Part shown: piece by piece, positions 27,759 through 35,383 of the stretch
Position numbering within the stretch: the stretch's first letter is position 1
Layout: each line of letters starts with the position of its first letter
Translations under genes and position numbers: made by a program
Assembly: GCA_902560505.1 (NCBI GenBank)
Contig: CACELY010000008.1
Span: 1 to 42,488, forward strand
Direction of reading: 5' to 3'
Source: an uncultured Alphaproteobacteria bacterium
GTDB taxonomy: Bacteria; Pseudomonadota; Alphaproteobacteria; Rhodobacterales; Rhodobacteraceae
Length of the DNA stretch: 42,488 nucleotides
Notes under the pieces: generated by a model
Seen by the model: only the letters and a program-made list of their open reading frames with translations
Databases searched by the model: none
What the model was told of the DNA's origin: nothing

Positions 27759-28811
27759 ATGTCCCACTTCGTGAATAAAGAATACATTCTAAAAATTATC
27801 AAAAAAATTGAGCATCCTGGCAATTTTGCCCTTACCGAAAAAATCGAATCCATAGATATTTCTGAACAAAAGGTGAAAATAATTGTTAATTCAGAATTTA
27901 CGAGCGATACGGAAAAGTTAACGCTCCTATGGCAATCTATGATTGAAAAAGATAATAAAATCACAAGTTGTTCTATAATTTACACTAGGCACAGGACCCC
28001 CAACCTAAAACAAAATATGCCTTCAAAAAATCAACAGTTTTTGAATAAATTTGACTTATCTCACCTAGGGAAAATATTATTTATTGCCTCGGGCAAGGGA
28101 GGTGTAGGAAAGTCTACCATCTCAAGTAATATAGCTGCACAAATAGCAGAGATGGGGTTTAAAGTGGGTCTAATGGATGCAGACATCTATGGACCTAGTC
28201 AGCCAAAAATGTTAGGACTAAATAATTCAAAGGTCGAAATAAAAAACAAAAAAATTAGCCCAAAGAAAATAGGCAATTTGAGCATGATGTCCATGGGGAT
28301 TTTATTCCCAGAGCATGAGGCCATTATCTGGAGAGGGCCTATGCTGATGAAGGCAATACAACAATTGCTTCTTGATGTTGCATGGGATAATCAAGATTAT
28401 TTCATAGTCGATCTACCCCCTGGAACCGGCGACATACATATAACTCTGGCACAAAAGGTGTTAGTATCTGGAGCGATTATAATATCGACGCCTCAAGATA
28501 TTTCTTTGATCGATGCAAAAAAGGCAATTGCGCTCTATAATAAGACAAATACTAAAATTCTAGGCTTAATTGAAAACATGTCATATTTTGAATGTTCAAA
28601 ATGCGGAGAGAAGCATGATATATTCAGTAGCGGTGGTGTAGAAAAAGTTACTAACAGTGAAAATTTACCCTATTTGGGGAGTATACCCCTTTCAAAAGAC
28701 ATAATGGAATGCGCGGATAGCGGAACGCCTTATGTTTTAAACAATCCTGAAGGCAAAGAACTATTTAGCGTAATTGTTAAAAATATTTTTAAGCAATTAA
28801 ATTCCATTTAA
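27759..28811 (+). CDS. mrp: Mrp/ApbC/NBP35-family Fe-S cluster carrier ATPase
   Basis: The 350-residue P-loop ATPase carries and transfers 4Fe-4S clusters in the cytosol. The deviant Walker A is GKGGVGKS (112-119), followed by DADIYGPSQP and the Walker B-side VDLPPGTGD. Cys279 and Cys282 (ECSKCGEKH) are the CxxC that bridges a cluster between subunits of the dimer. An N-terminal MIP18/DUF59-like domain (about 1-75) is present but diverged. The gene converges on the molybdenum cofactor genes, its stop interlocked by four bases with that of moeA. No clear Shine-Dalgarno precedes the ATG. Fe-S clients such as formate dehydrogenase and MoaA would fit the neighbourhood, but that link is inferred. 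Confidence 0.94.
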   Translation: MSHFVNKEYILKIIKKIEHPGNFALTEKIESIDISEQKVKIIVNSEFTSDTEKLTLLWQSMIEKDNKITSCSIIYTRHRTPNLKQNMPSKNQQFLNKFDLSHLGKILFIASGKGGVGKSTISSNIAAQIAEMGFKVGLMDADIYGPSQPKMLGLNNSKVEIKNKKISPKKIGNLSMMSMGILFPEHEAIIWRGPMLMKAIQQLLLDVAWDNQDYFIVDLPPGTGDIHITLAQKVLVSGAIIISTPQDISLIDAKKAIALYNKTNTKILGLIENMSYFECSKCGEKHDIFSSGGVEKVTNSENLPYLGSIPLSKDIMECADSGTPYVLNNPEGKELFSVIVKNIFKQLNSI

Positions 28812-30034
28812 AAGAATGATTGATAAGGAATAAAGTCTATAAGATCTCCCTTTGCTATGTTTTGCTCACCGTCATTAAGCTTTATTATTCCGTTTGACCA
28901 AGAAAGACTCGAAAGTCTACCCGATCCCTCAAATGGATAAATTGAAACGAAACCGTCTTCTTGATTAAGGTTGGCTCTCAAAAATTCTGATCTGCCTGAT
29001 CTCTTATGCTTTACAAAATTTGCTTTTGTTTTAAAGGAGAAAGGCTTAAACCAAGCTTTTTCTCCCCCAATTCTACCAAGGGAAGGCCGTAATATAATAA
29101 GTGCGCAAATAAATGCCGCCACTGGGTTCCCTGGCAATCCAAATACATACTTATTTCTTAACTTTGCACAAATAAAAGGTCTTCCAGGTTTAATCGCAAT
29201 CCTCCAGTTAATTACTTGCGCCTCCCTATTAAGAAATTGTGCAACAAAATCTTCTTTTCCCGTTGAAACACCTCCTGTTGTTACAAAAACATCAACACGC
29301 TCCAAATTATCATAGATCTTGTCTCTCAGTAGATCTAAGTTATCTCCCACCGATCCTATACTTACTACAGAATGACCCCAACTTTTTAACACCCTATTCA
29401 ATGGAAGGAAATTTGTATCAAATATAAAGCTACTACTACTTTGCCTTTCAATGTTAGACTTAAGTTCATTTCCAGTGGTTATTAGCCCAACTTTTAGTGG
29501 TTTGACTATTGGTATGGATAAATTTCCTGAGCCAATTAACGCAGCCAAATCTGTTATTCTTATTTGGTTACCTTTTTCAAATAAAAGATCACCTTTTTTA
29601 AAGTCCTCTCCCTGCAATCTTATATTATTTTCTTTAACATCCTTCTGGACAAAATAAATCTTTTGATCTTTTTCTTTCGTATTCTCCTTGAAAATAATTC
29701 TCGTTGTTCCAGAGGGTATAGGTGCGCCCGTTAAAATCTTAATTCCCTCGTTTTTTTTTAAAGCAATAGTAGCTTTACAACCTGGTTTCACCAAACCCTC
29801 TAAAAGTGAGAAGTTGTCAATTGTTGCTTTAGTGTCTTCATTTAAGGCAAAACCATCTATTGCCGAGTTATCAAAAGGTGGATTATCATATTTCGCAAAA
29901 ATATCTTTTGACAATATTCTATTGACACAATTATCCACACTAACTCTAGTTTCCCCTGAAACGGATTTTAATTCAGCCTTCAGGTCCAAAAACAACTTAC
30001 TTAGGGAAGTTAATTGAAAATTCTGGGAGCTCAC
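28808..30034 (-). CDS. moeA: Molybdopterin molybdenumtransferase
   Basis: The 408-residue protein inserts molybdate into adenylylated molybdopterin to form Moco. It has the MoeA domain order: an N-terminal linker (DNPPFDNSAIDGFAL), the SAF-like domain with ILTGAPIPSGTTRIIF, the MogA-like domain with TTGNELK, FDTNF and TTGGVSTGKEDF, the KPGRPFICAKL and GLPGNPVAAF motifs, and a beta-barrel C-terminus. It is the last gene of fdhD-mobA-mobB-moeA, three bases after mobB. The last residues overlap mrp on the other strand. Nothing essential seems to be missing, and moaA/moaC/moaD/moaE/mogA are not in the window. Confidence 0.95.
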   Translation of the reverse strand: MSSQNFQLTSLSKLFLDLKAELKSVSGETRVSVDNCVNRILSKDIFAKYDNPPFDNSAIDGFALNEDTKATIDNFSLLEGLVKPGCKATIALKKNEGIKILTGAPIPSGTTRIIFKENTKEKDQKIYFVQKDVKENNIRLQGEDFKKGDLLFEKGNQIRITDLAALIGSGNLSIPIVKPLKVGLITTGNELKSNIERQSSSSFIFDTNFLPLNRVLKSWGHSVVSIGSVGDNLDLLRDKIYDNLERVDVFVTTGGVSTGKEDFVAQFLNREAQVINWRIAIKPGRPFICAKLRNKYVFGLPGNPVAAFICALIILRPSLGRIGGEKAWFKPFSFKTKANFVKHKRSGRSEFLRANLNQEDGFVSIYPFEGSGRLSSLSWSNGIIKLNDGEQNIAKGDLIDFIPYQSFF

Positions 30035-30037
30035 TCT

Positions 30038-30538
30038 TTATTTACCTTCTAAAGTTTTTACTATGAAGTCACAGATCTTCTCAATATTGTTTCTTTCGAA
30101 TTGTGGTAATACCGTGTTTTCAATTTTATGTTGATTAAATATCAATCCACATATTGTTTTGTCACTTTCATATAGTGGTTTTTTCTTGCTAATATTATCA
30201 ACAACTTCAACTTTACTGTGACCACTCACTTTGAACCCTTCTACTAGAACTATATCAACTGGAATTATCTGTTTGATAAGATAATCGAGACTAGTTTCGT
30301 GCTCAGAAATTGTTTTAGAAAATTTGATCCATTTTGTATCTGACGCTAGTATTGTCTCTTTTGCACCCGCATTAAAGTGCCTGAAGGAGTCTGTACCCTG
30401 CCGGTCTAATGAAACATTGTGGTGGGAATTCTTAATTGTGGATACCGTCAAATTTCTCAGGTTAAATTCCTTTATCAATTTTTCAATCAAAGTTGTTTTT
30501 CCTGTATTTTTCCAACCAACTACTCCTATAATTTTCAT
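30038..30538 (-). CDS. mobB: Molybdopterin-guanine dinucleotide biosynthesis adaptor protein MobB
   Basis: The 166-residue GTP-binding protein begins MKIIGVVGWKNTGKTTLIEKLI, with the P-loop GWKNTGKTT at about residues 8-16. It continues with the MobB-typical TIKNSHHNVSLDRQGTDSFRHFNAGA and VLVEGFKVSGHSKVEV motifs. MobB assists MobA in making the guanine dinucleotide form of Moco but is usually dispensable. Its ATG overlaps the mobA stop by four bases, so the two are translationally coupled. The GTPase fold is complete, and no fusion to mobA or moeA is present, unlike in some bacteria. Confidence 0.94.
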   Translation of the reverse strand: MKIIGVVGWKNTGKTTLIEKLIKEFNLRNLTVSTIKNSHHNVSLDRQGTDSFRHFNAGAKETILASDTKWIKFSKTISEHETSLDYLIKQIIPVDIVLVEGFKVSGHSKVEVVDNISKKKPLYESDKTICGLIFNQHKIENTVLPQFERNNIEKICDFIVKTLEGK

Positions 30539-31161
30539 TTTTTTATAAGATACTCCTTAAAAATTATAATATCGTCCGGCGTATTGATATTAAAGAATGG
30601 GTCTATCAAATCGTTTGTAAAACAAACGCTGGAAGTTTTATGTTTTTCACTCCAAAATGTGACCTTTCTAACGCCTCTTTCTAACTCCCTTCTTAGATCA
30701 TCGTGAAGATATGTTTTCCATAAACCAAAAACTGGATGCAAATACTTCCTTCGCTTATGGTCTTTTAATGATGCTGCGAAAACAATGTCTGAATTACTCT
30801 CTTCCATCTTTTTGCATAGTTCTTTTAACAAGTTTTTTGGGAATAATGGCGTGTCAACAGCAACAGTAATAACCTTCTCATAACCTATATCTCCTGCCCA
30901 CTTCATTGCAGTTAATATTCCTGCCAAGGGACCGTAGAACCCCCCCAATTGATCATGAAGTATCGGCAAACCGTATCTTTTATATTTAAATGAGTGTGAA
31001 TTAGTATTTATCGCCACTCTGCGAGACTGTAACTGAAGCCTTTCTATAGTCATATCTAAAAGAGTTTTATCGCCCACTTCGAGAAATGATTTGTCTTTGC
31101 AGTTCATTCTTTGTGAACGCCCTCCTGCTAAAATAACGCTAGGAAGATTAATATCGCACAT
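30535..31161 (-). CDS. mobA: Molybdenum cofactor guanylyltransferase
   Basis: The 208-residue nucleotidyltransferase attaches GMP to Mo-molybdopterin, giving MGD for DMSO-reductase-family enzymes. The signature VILAGGRSQRMNCKDKSFLEV (LAGG at 11-14) binds GTP; DQLGGFYGPLAGILTAM and VAVDTPLFP follow, the latter with the metal-binding Asp. It is normal in length and lies 22 bases after fdhD. The presence of mobA next to fdhD implies that bis-MGD enzymes such as a formate dehydrogenase are made, although none is encoded in this window. Confidence 0.95.
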   Translation of the reverse strand: MCDINLPSVILAGGRSQRMNCKDKSFLEVGDKTLLDMTIERLQLQSRRVAINTNSHSFKYKRYGLPILHDQLGGFYGPLAGILTAMKWAGDIGYEKVITVAVDTPLFPKNLLKELCKKMEESNSDIVFAASLKDHKRRKYLHPVFGLWKTYLHDDLRRELERGVRKVTFWSEKHKTSSVCFTNDLIDPFFNINTPDDIIIFKEYLIKK

Positions 31162-31183
31162 AACGGTAACCTTATTCTAAATG

Positions 31184-32041
31184 TTAAAGCAAAACTCTTT
31201 CGAACCCACTTACACACATAAATCTTTTTCCCTTGAACCTCCCAATCATCGAAAGGTTAAACTTTCTCGCGAGATGCACCGCAGACTTAGTAAAACCAGA
31301 GCGTGAGACTAATATTGGCACCCCCATACTTATTGCTTTTAATACCATTTCAGATGTAAGTCGACCTGTTGTATATAAAATCTTATCAGTTGGATCAATT
31401 TCTTCTTGCACAATCCACCCGCTTATTTTGTCAATAGCGTTATGCCTGCCAACATCCTCCATATACACTAAAATTCGATCTCTTTCACAAAGCACACTCC
31501 CATGGATCGCGCCAGCTTCCATATATAAACTAGGAAGGCCTATAATTTCTTTTACTAAGTCTCTGATATCGTTTATCGAATATTTTTTTAAGTTTTGTTT
31601 TGGGATCGGTTGGATCTTATTATACATATCTCCGAAGACTGTTCCCATCGCACAGCCAGATGTTTTTATTTTCTTGACATTATGAGCCTCAAAGAGAGTT
31701 TGTTTGTATGTTCTGACAACGACAGCGGAAAGCTCCTGGTTAAATTCAACTTCTTTGATTTCGGCTTTTGAACCAATTATATTTTGATTATACAAAAAAC
31801 CAACAGCCAAATACTCGGGGTAATCACATACTGTTAAGGCCGTAAGTACTTCCTGAGAATTAAGATAAATCGTCAAAACTTTTTCATCAATTAAATTGAT
31901 GTATTTTACCTTATTTTCTTCATTAAAAACTCTAACCTTTGAAACTAACTTAGGAATATTTTTTTCCGGAGTTAAAAAATTGACTTTTTTTTGATATTTG
32001 TCCATATATGAATACTTGTTTATCTCTACAGCGTTGTCCAT
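31184..32041 (-). CDS. fdhD: Formate dehydrogenase accessory sulfurtransferase FdhD
   Basis: The 285-residue protein passes sulfur from a cysteine desulfurase to the Mo of bis-MGD, which activates formate dehydrogenase. Hallmarks are LTALTVCDYPEYLAVGFLYN, the AGAIHGSVL segment, the nucleotide-binding VYMEDVGRHNAIDKISG, and LYTTGRLTSEMVLKAISMGVPILVSRSG. The active loop reads TSGCAMGTVFGD: Cys130 is present, but the second Cys of the E. coli CxxC is Gly133. I use the ATG at 32041; a TTG one codon earlier and an ATG at 32005 are alternatives. It heads the operon fdhD-mobA-mobB-moeA and is only 24 bases from the divergent tusA. Confidence 0.94.
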   Translation of the reverse strand: MDNAVEINKYSYMDKYQKKVNFLTPEKNIPKLVSKVRVFNEENKVKYINLIDEKVLTIYLNSQEVLTALTVCDYPEYLAVGFLYNQNIIGSKAEIKEVEFNQELSAVVVRTYKQTLFEAHNVKKIKTSGCAMGTVFGDMYNKIQPIPKQNLKKYSINDIRDLVKEIIGLPSLYMEAGAIHGSVLCERDRILVYMEDVGRHNAIDKISGWIVQEEIDPTDKILYTTGRLTSEMVLKAISMGVPILVSRSGFTKSAVHLARKFNLSMIGRFKGKRFMCVSGFERVLL

Positions 32042-32065
32042 CAAATTTTGTTACCTAGGTCATTT

Positions 32066-32314
32066 ATGAAAAGCCAGAAAAAGTATTCAGTTGTTATCAA
32101 TACCACGGGACTTAGGTGCCCACTACCTTTGTTAAAAGTTCAAAAAAACATTAATTCGCTCAGAAAAAATCATGAGGCGCTTATTATTACTGATGATCCA
32201 ATGGCAGAAATAGACTTAAAGCATTTCTGTTCAAATAATAATTATTCACTTAAGGAGATCAAAGACAATCAAGACGGTGATGAGCAATTATTTTCAATAA
32301 AAAAGGATCAATAA
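32066..32314 (+). CDS. tusA: TusA/SirA-family sulfur carrier
   Basis: This 82-residue protein has the SirA/TusA fold with the CPxP motif at Cys18-Pro-Leu-Pro21 in TTGLRCPLPLLKVQ; the cysteine carries persulfide sulfur. I place the start at the ATG at 32066, with AGG six bases upstream, rather than at a TTG six codons earlier. TusA family proteins relay sulfur from cysteine desulfurases to tRNA thiolation, to Moco synthesis and, through FdhD, to formate dehydrogenase. Divergence from fdhD fits a dedicated sulfur donor for FdhD, though a tRNA role cannot be excluded. The 24-base gap means that each promoter must overlap the other gene. Confidence 0.9.
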   Translation: MKSQKKYSVVINTTGLRCPLPLLKVQKNINSLRKNHEALIITDDPMAEIDLKHFCSNNNYSLKEIKDNQDGDEQLFSIKKDQ

Positions 32315-32370
32315 ATATGATAAGCAATAAAATTGCGAGTTAATAGTTAACAATAAAAGAAAGGTTTTCC

Positions 32371-33360
32371 GTGTTTAGATTTTTCACAACAAGAAAATGG
32401 GCTTTGTGGGCTTGGTTAGGCTCTGCATTAATTTTATCATCACTGTGGATTCAAGTCGAAATTGACGTCAAGATCAATGAATGGTTTGGCGAATTCTATG
32501 ATATGATTCAGAAAGCCTTAGCGACACCCAATGCTGTCACTATTGAAGAGTATTGGGCTAGTTTGTTTAGTTTTATATATCTAGCAGGCATATATGTAGC
32601 TATTGCAGTTGCAGTGAGTTTTTTTACGGCACATTTTTTGTTTAGATGGCGTACTGCCATGGTAGAGTGGTACCATTCAGTATACGACCAGGCACGTACC
32701 ATTGAGGGTGCCGCTCAGCGTGTACAAGAAGACACAATTAAGTTTTCAAGAATAATGGAAGGGCTTGGTACAAGTTTCATTGAAAGTATCATGGTACTTG
32801 TTCAGTTTATTCCAATCTTATTTGGATTGTCAGTTGGTATACCGATATTCTTCTTTGGTGATTGGCAATACGGATTGATTACAGGCGCAATTGTTTGGTC
32901 AATAGGTGGAACTTTGTTCTTAGTTGCTTTAGGTTGGTTACTCAGACTGGTAGGAGTTGAATACGACTTACAAAAAAAAGAGGCAGCTTACAGAAAAATA
33001 TTAGTTATTGCAGAAGATGACGAAACGGTAAGGCCAAAGACAATAGAAGAGCTTTTTGATGGTGTAAGAGGTATTCATTACAAATCATATCTGCGTTATC
33101 TATATTTTAATGTGGGCAGAATTGCATACTTGCAAGCAAACGTATTAAGTGCCTACGTTTTTCTTGCACCAGCCATTGTGGCGGGAGTAGTAACGCTGGG
33201 GGTAATGCAACAAATAATTAGAGCATTTGGAAGAGTAGAAGGTTCAATGCAGTACTTACTGAAAGCATGGCCGACTATTATCGAGCTCTTAAGTGTTTAT
33301 AAACGACTGAGAGAGTTTGAAAGTCAAATTAAAGCAAGCGAACCGATAAGCTCCAATTAA
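32371..33360 (+). CDS. sbmA: SbmA/BacA-family transporter, lacking the N-terminal segment
   Basis: The 329-residue inner-membrane protein matches E. coli SbmA (406 residues) over its C-terminal four fifths. Shared stretches include FFTAHFLFRWRTAM, IEGAAQRVQEDT, KEAAYRKILVIAEDDE and SIYKRLREFE-like SVYKRLREFE. SbmA/BacA takes up proline-rich peptides, bleomycin and related compounds using the proton gradient. It has an ABC-exporter-like membrane fold without an ATPase. About 75 residues, including the first membrane helix of SbmA, are absent. The GTG start at 32371 has AAAGG six bases upstream and no in-frame start before the upstream stop, so the short form looks genuine. A strong terminator follows 75 bases downstream. 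Confidence 0.9.
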   Translation: MFRFFTTRKWALWAWLGSALILSSLWIQVEIDVKINEWFGEFYDMIQKALATPNAVTIEEYWASLFSFIYLAGIYVAIAVAVSFFTAHFLFRWRTAMVEWYHSVYDQARTIEGAAQRVQEDTIKFSRIMEGLGTSFIESIMVLVQFIPILFGLSVGIPIFFFGDWQYGLITGAIVWSIGGTLFLVALGWLLRLVGVEYDLQKKEAAYRKILVIAEDDETVRPKTIEELFDGVRGIHYKSYLRYLYFNVGRIAYLQANVLSAYVFLAPAIVAGVVTLGVMQQIIRAFGRVEGSMQYLLKAWPTIIELLSVYKRLREFESQIKASEPISSN

Positions 33361-33434
33361 AGAAATAAAATACATTAAACTTATTTGTAGCATATTCAAA
33401 AAGATATGAATTATGAACGTCCCAAAATAAAATA

Positions 33435-33472
33435 AAAGCGGTTTTGTATAATTTCTGACACAAAACCGCTTT
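33435..33472. terminator. Bidirectional intrinsic terminator
   Basis: AAAGCGGTTTTGT (33435-33447) and ACAAAACCGCTTT (33460-33472) form a perfect 13-bp stem with a 12-base loop. T residues close the 3' side and A residues the 5' side, so it can act on both strands. It lies between the convergent sbmA and the lipoprotein gene. Confidence 0.85.
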
Positions 33473-33477
33473 CATCA

Positions 33478-33873
33478 TCAATAATGAATGTGGAACGGCT
33501 TCTTCTTGCAGAGATAGATTTTACCAACTAATCCAGATGAATTTGCACTTTCTGCCCATCCAATAATAGAAATGGCATTCCCTCCTACCAAGAGAGCCCT
33601 ATTTCTGAGACCTATAATTGCTTCAGAATAATTTATATTGGATGCATATGACAGTTTTATAACCTCGGTGCAGCTTCTTTCGTCGCGTAAAAGTCTGTCT
33701 GGATGTAGTGAAACATATTTAATGCCTTTGACAGGCGTCACACCAGTGCCTGCCTGACCTGTAGCAGACGAAACTACGCTTTCGCTCATCGATGCTGTGG
33801 TTAATCCGTAAGGATTGGTTCCTTGACATGCTGTTAAAATTAAACCAAAAACAATTAATACTAAAATACGCAT
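33478..33873 (-). CDS. Small lipoprotein, function unknown
   Basis: The 131-residue protein has a lipoprotein signal peptide: MRILVLIVFGLILTAC with lipobox LTAC and acylated Cys16. Residue +2 is Gln, so sorting to the outer membrane is expected. A strong Shine-Dalgarno, AAGGAGAG, is seven bases before the ATG. The mature part has a flexible Gly/Ser/Thr stretch, then RDERSCTEVIKLSYASNINYSEAIIGLRNRALLVGGNAI, which recalls the DUF4156/RcsF-like type of small lipoproteins that contain a conserved Cys pair and a GGNA motif. Two cysteines outside the lipobox (in RSCTEV and YLCKKK) could form a disulfide. It ends just before the shared terminator. Confidence 0.85.
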   Translation of the reverse strand: MRILVLIVFGLILTACQGTNPYGLTTASMSESVVSSATGQAGTGVTPVKGIKYVSLHPDRLLRDERSCTEVIKLSYASNINYSEAIIGLRNRALLVGGNAISIIGWAESANSSGLVGKIYLCKKKPFHIHY

Positions 33874-34049
33874 AAGATACTCTCCTTCAACTTACCCATA
33901 GACGTTTACGACTTAAGCAAAATTTTATTAGTAACTTTTTTGCCTTCTACAAATTGTTGCAAAATTACTACAAAATAAATTCTCAGAAGAGCACTACAAT
34001 TCAGGCAAATACTTTTTGATTTGTGAATCTGAGAAGTAATTAAATAAAG

Positions 34050-34361
34050 TTAGTGAATAGTATTAGATGATACTTGCTTATTTATTGAAAAAAGATCTTC
34101 AGCGATGTCAAAAACGTCCTTTTGATCTTTGAAGGACTGTTTTTGGTTATCGAAAACATTTTCCATTTGTAGTAAAATATTAGTCAAGAAAATGCTAGCT
34201 TTTTCCAAACATTCAATGAGATCTGAGTCACTTTGCGCTTCCATATAGTCTAAGACTGCATTAGCCACTCTACTTTTGAATATTTCAGAGTCTTTGTTAA
34301 CATGGTCTCTTGAAGGCAATTCATCAGAGTTCATTGATATTTTAATGCTATTTTTTCTCAT
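34050..34361 (-). CDS. Hypothetical protein at the edge of the flagellar region
   Basis: I do not recognise this 103-residue protein. It is hydrophilic, acidic to neutral, lacks cysteines apart from one in DLIECLEKA, and appears mostly helical (RVANAVLDYMEAQ, ECLEKASIFLTNILLQMENVF, then a Lys/Asp-rich FDNQKQSFKDQKDVFDIAEDLF). The size and helical character resemble small flagellar chaperones such as FlgN/FliT/FlaF, but no motif supports that. It diverges from fliL across a 130-base gap. The gap shows no strong promoter; a 7-bp inverted repeat (TAACGAC / GTCGTTA) spans it. No clear Shine-Dalgarno precedes the ATG. Confidence 0.65.
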   Translation of the reverse strand: MRKNSIKISMNSDELPSRDHVNKDSEIFKSRVANAVLDYMEAQSDSDLIECLEKASIFLTNILLQMENVFDNQKQSFKDQKDVFDIAEDLFSINKQVSSNTIH

Positions 34362-34491
34362 AAATATTACTCACGGTTACTTCAGACAAATAAACTAACG
34401 ACGAATTCTTTGATTATTTAGGAAATAAACTTTTTTTTATGACTGTCGTTAATTTTTGGAAGATCATTGAATAAAAGAGAACGTTTCGCAC

Positions 34492-35130
34492 ATGGAAATC
34501 GAATTAGAAAATACTGAAACTGAGAAAGAAGAGGCCCCCAAGCCAAAAAAAAGAAAGAAGCTGATAATACCATGGAATTTGTTAGCTCTTTATATTCTAC
34601 CAGCTGCTGTCGTTTTCATAATTTTCATTGTCATGCACAACTCTTTGGTACAGCCACCTCTATCTAGGGAAGAAATTATGGCTCTGATGAAAGATAAAAA
34701 TGAAGAAGAGCACTCTGAGGGTAATTCTGATAAAGAAATTGACCCAGATAAAACCACCGATGAGAAAATTCAACAGGGCTCAGATATTCCATTTATAGGG
34801 CCACAACACTATTATCAATCTTTTACAGGCGCTTTAGCAACGGACTTAAAAAATGGCTCTGGTATACTAACAATCGAAATAGCCGTTTCAATATTCATGG
34901 GAAAATTAAATGCCGATGCATATTTCGAAAGCTTCAAGACTTTTGAACCAGCTTTAAGATCAAGTATTTTAGCTTTAATGAGAACAAAAACAAAGGAACA
35001 ACTCAATACAATTCAAGGCAAAGAAGCACTAAAGCTAGAAATTCTTGAAACAATTAATAATGAATTGGTGAAGCTTGGTGCAAAACCTGAGATAAAAACC
35101 GTTCAACTGACAAAACTATTATTGATTTAA
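34492..35130 (+). CDS. fliL: Flagellar basal-body protein FliL
   Basis: The 212-residue protein has a basic cytoplasmic N-terminus (KPKKRKKL), one membrane segment at about residues 26-46 (LLALYILPAAVVFIIFIVM) and an acidic periplasmic linker. A C-terminal stomatin-like FliL domain follows. The latter shows the family pattern: LTIEIAVSIFMGK, a central PALRSSILALMRTKTKEQLNTIQGKEALKLEILETIN helix region, and VQLTKLLLI at the end. FliL rings around the stator and supports torque in many bacteria. fliM, which often follows, is absent; a small acidic ORF takes its place after 13 bases. The linker (about residues 60-95) is unusually acidic. Confidence 0.88.
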   Translation: MEIELENTETEKEEAPKPKKRKKLIIPWNLLALYILPAAVVFIIFIVMHNSLVQPPLSREEIMALMKDKNEEEHSEGNSDKEIDPDKTTDEKIQQGSDIPFIGPQHYYQSFTGALATDLKNGSGILTIEIAVSIFMGKLNADAYFESFKTFEPALRSSILALMRTKTKEQLNTIQGKEALKLEILETINNELVKLGAKPEIKTVQLTKLLLI

Positions 35131-35143
35131 GGTTTATAAAAAA

Positions 35144-35383
35144 ATGGAGTTAAAGAAAACAAATCATTTACTTAGTTCGGTAGAAATAAATGTAGTAAAC
35201 CCGTCAGAAAGGAATAAATCTGATAAGCCTAGCGTTTATGATATAACCTCTTCTGCAGATGAGGAGAAGGACGATAATAGCAGTGATAGTAACCATTCTG
35301 ATACCAATAGAGAAGGACGAAAATTTAGCAATGTTTCCACTTTGGATTGGCTTCAGACCTGGCGATCAACAGCAATAAGTTAG
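35144..35383 (+). CDS. Small acidic Ser/Asp-rich protein downstream of fliL, unknown
   Basis: This 79-residue predicted protein follows fliL after 13 bases on the same strand. Its middle is low-complexity and acidic (TSSADEEKDDNSSDSNHSDTN), so it is likely disordered. It ends with VSTLDWLQTWRSTAIS, where the Trp-rich DWLQTW could form a short binding helix. GG in AAGGTTTATA is the only ribosome-site candidate. I know of no family that fits. Its stop codon interlocks by four bases with the convergent 63-residue gene. The reading frame is supported by tight coupling to fliL and by exact packing between neighbours, but coding status is not certain. Confidence 0.5.
   Translation: MELKKTNHLLSSVEINVVNPSERNKSDKPSVYDITSSADEEKDDNSSDSNHSDTNREGRKFSNVSTLDWLQTWRSTAIS

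Noticed and set aside
27641-27964. An open frame on the minus strand across tRNA-Cys and the start of mrp
   Set aside because: It reads through a complete tRNA and the conserved mrp frame; no protein features.
32042-32065. A Moco riboswitch before fdhD or tusA
   Set aside because: The 24-base gap is far too short for one.
32325-32345. A small hairpin GCAAT-AAA-ATTGC after tusA as a terminator
   Set aside because: A five-base AT-rich stem without a following T run.
33323-33350. A CCGATAA preceded by AT-rich bases at the end of sbmA, resembling a FliA (sigma-28) promoter
   Set aside because: It lies inside coding sequence, the -35 match is weak, and a strong terminator follows before any plus-strand gene.
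34381-34448. Inverted repeat TAACGAC / GTCGTTA before fliL as an operator
   Set aside because: Only seven bases with a spacer of about 45 in AT-rich sequence; chance is likely.
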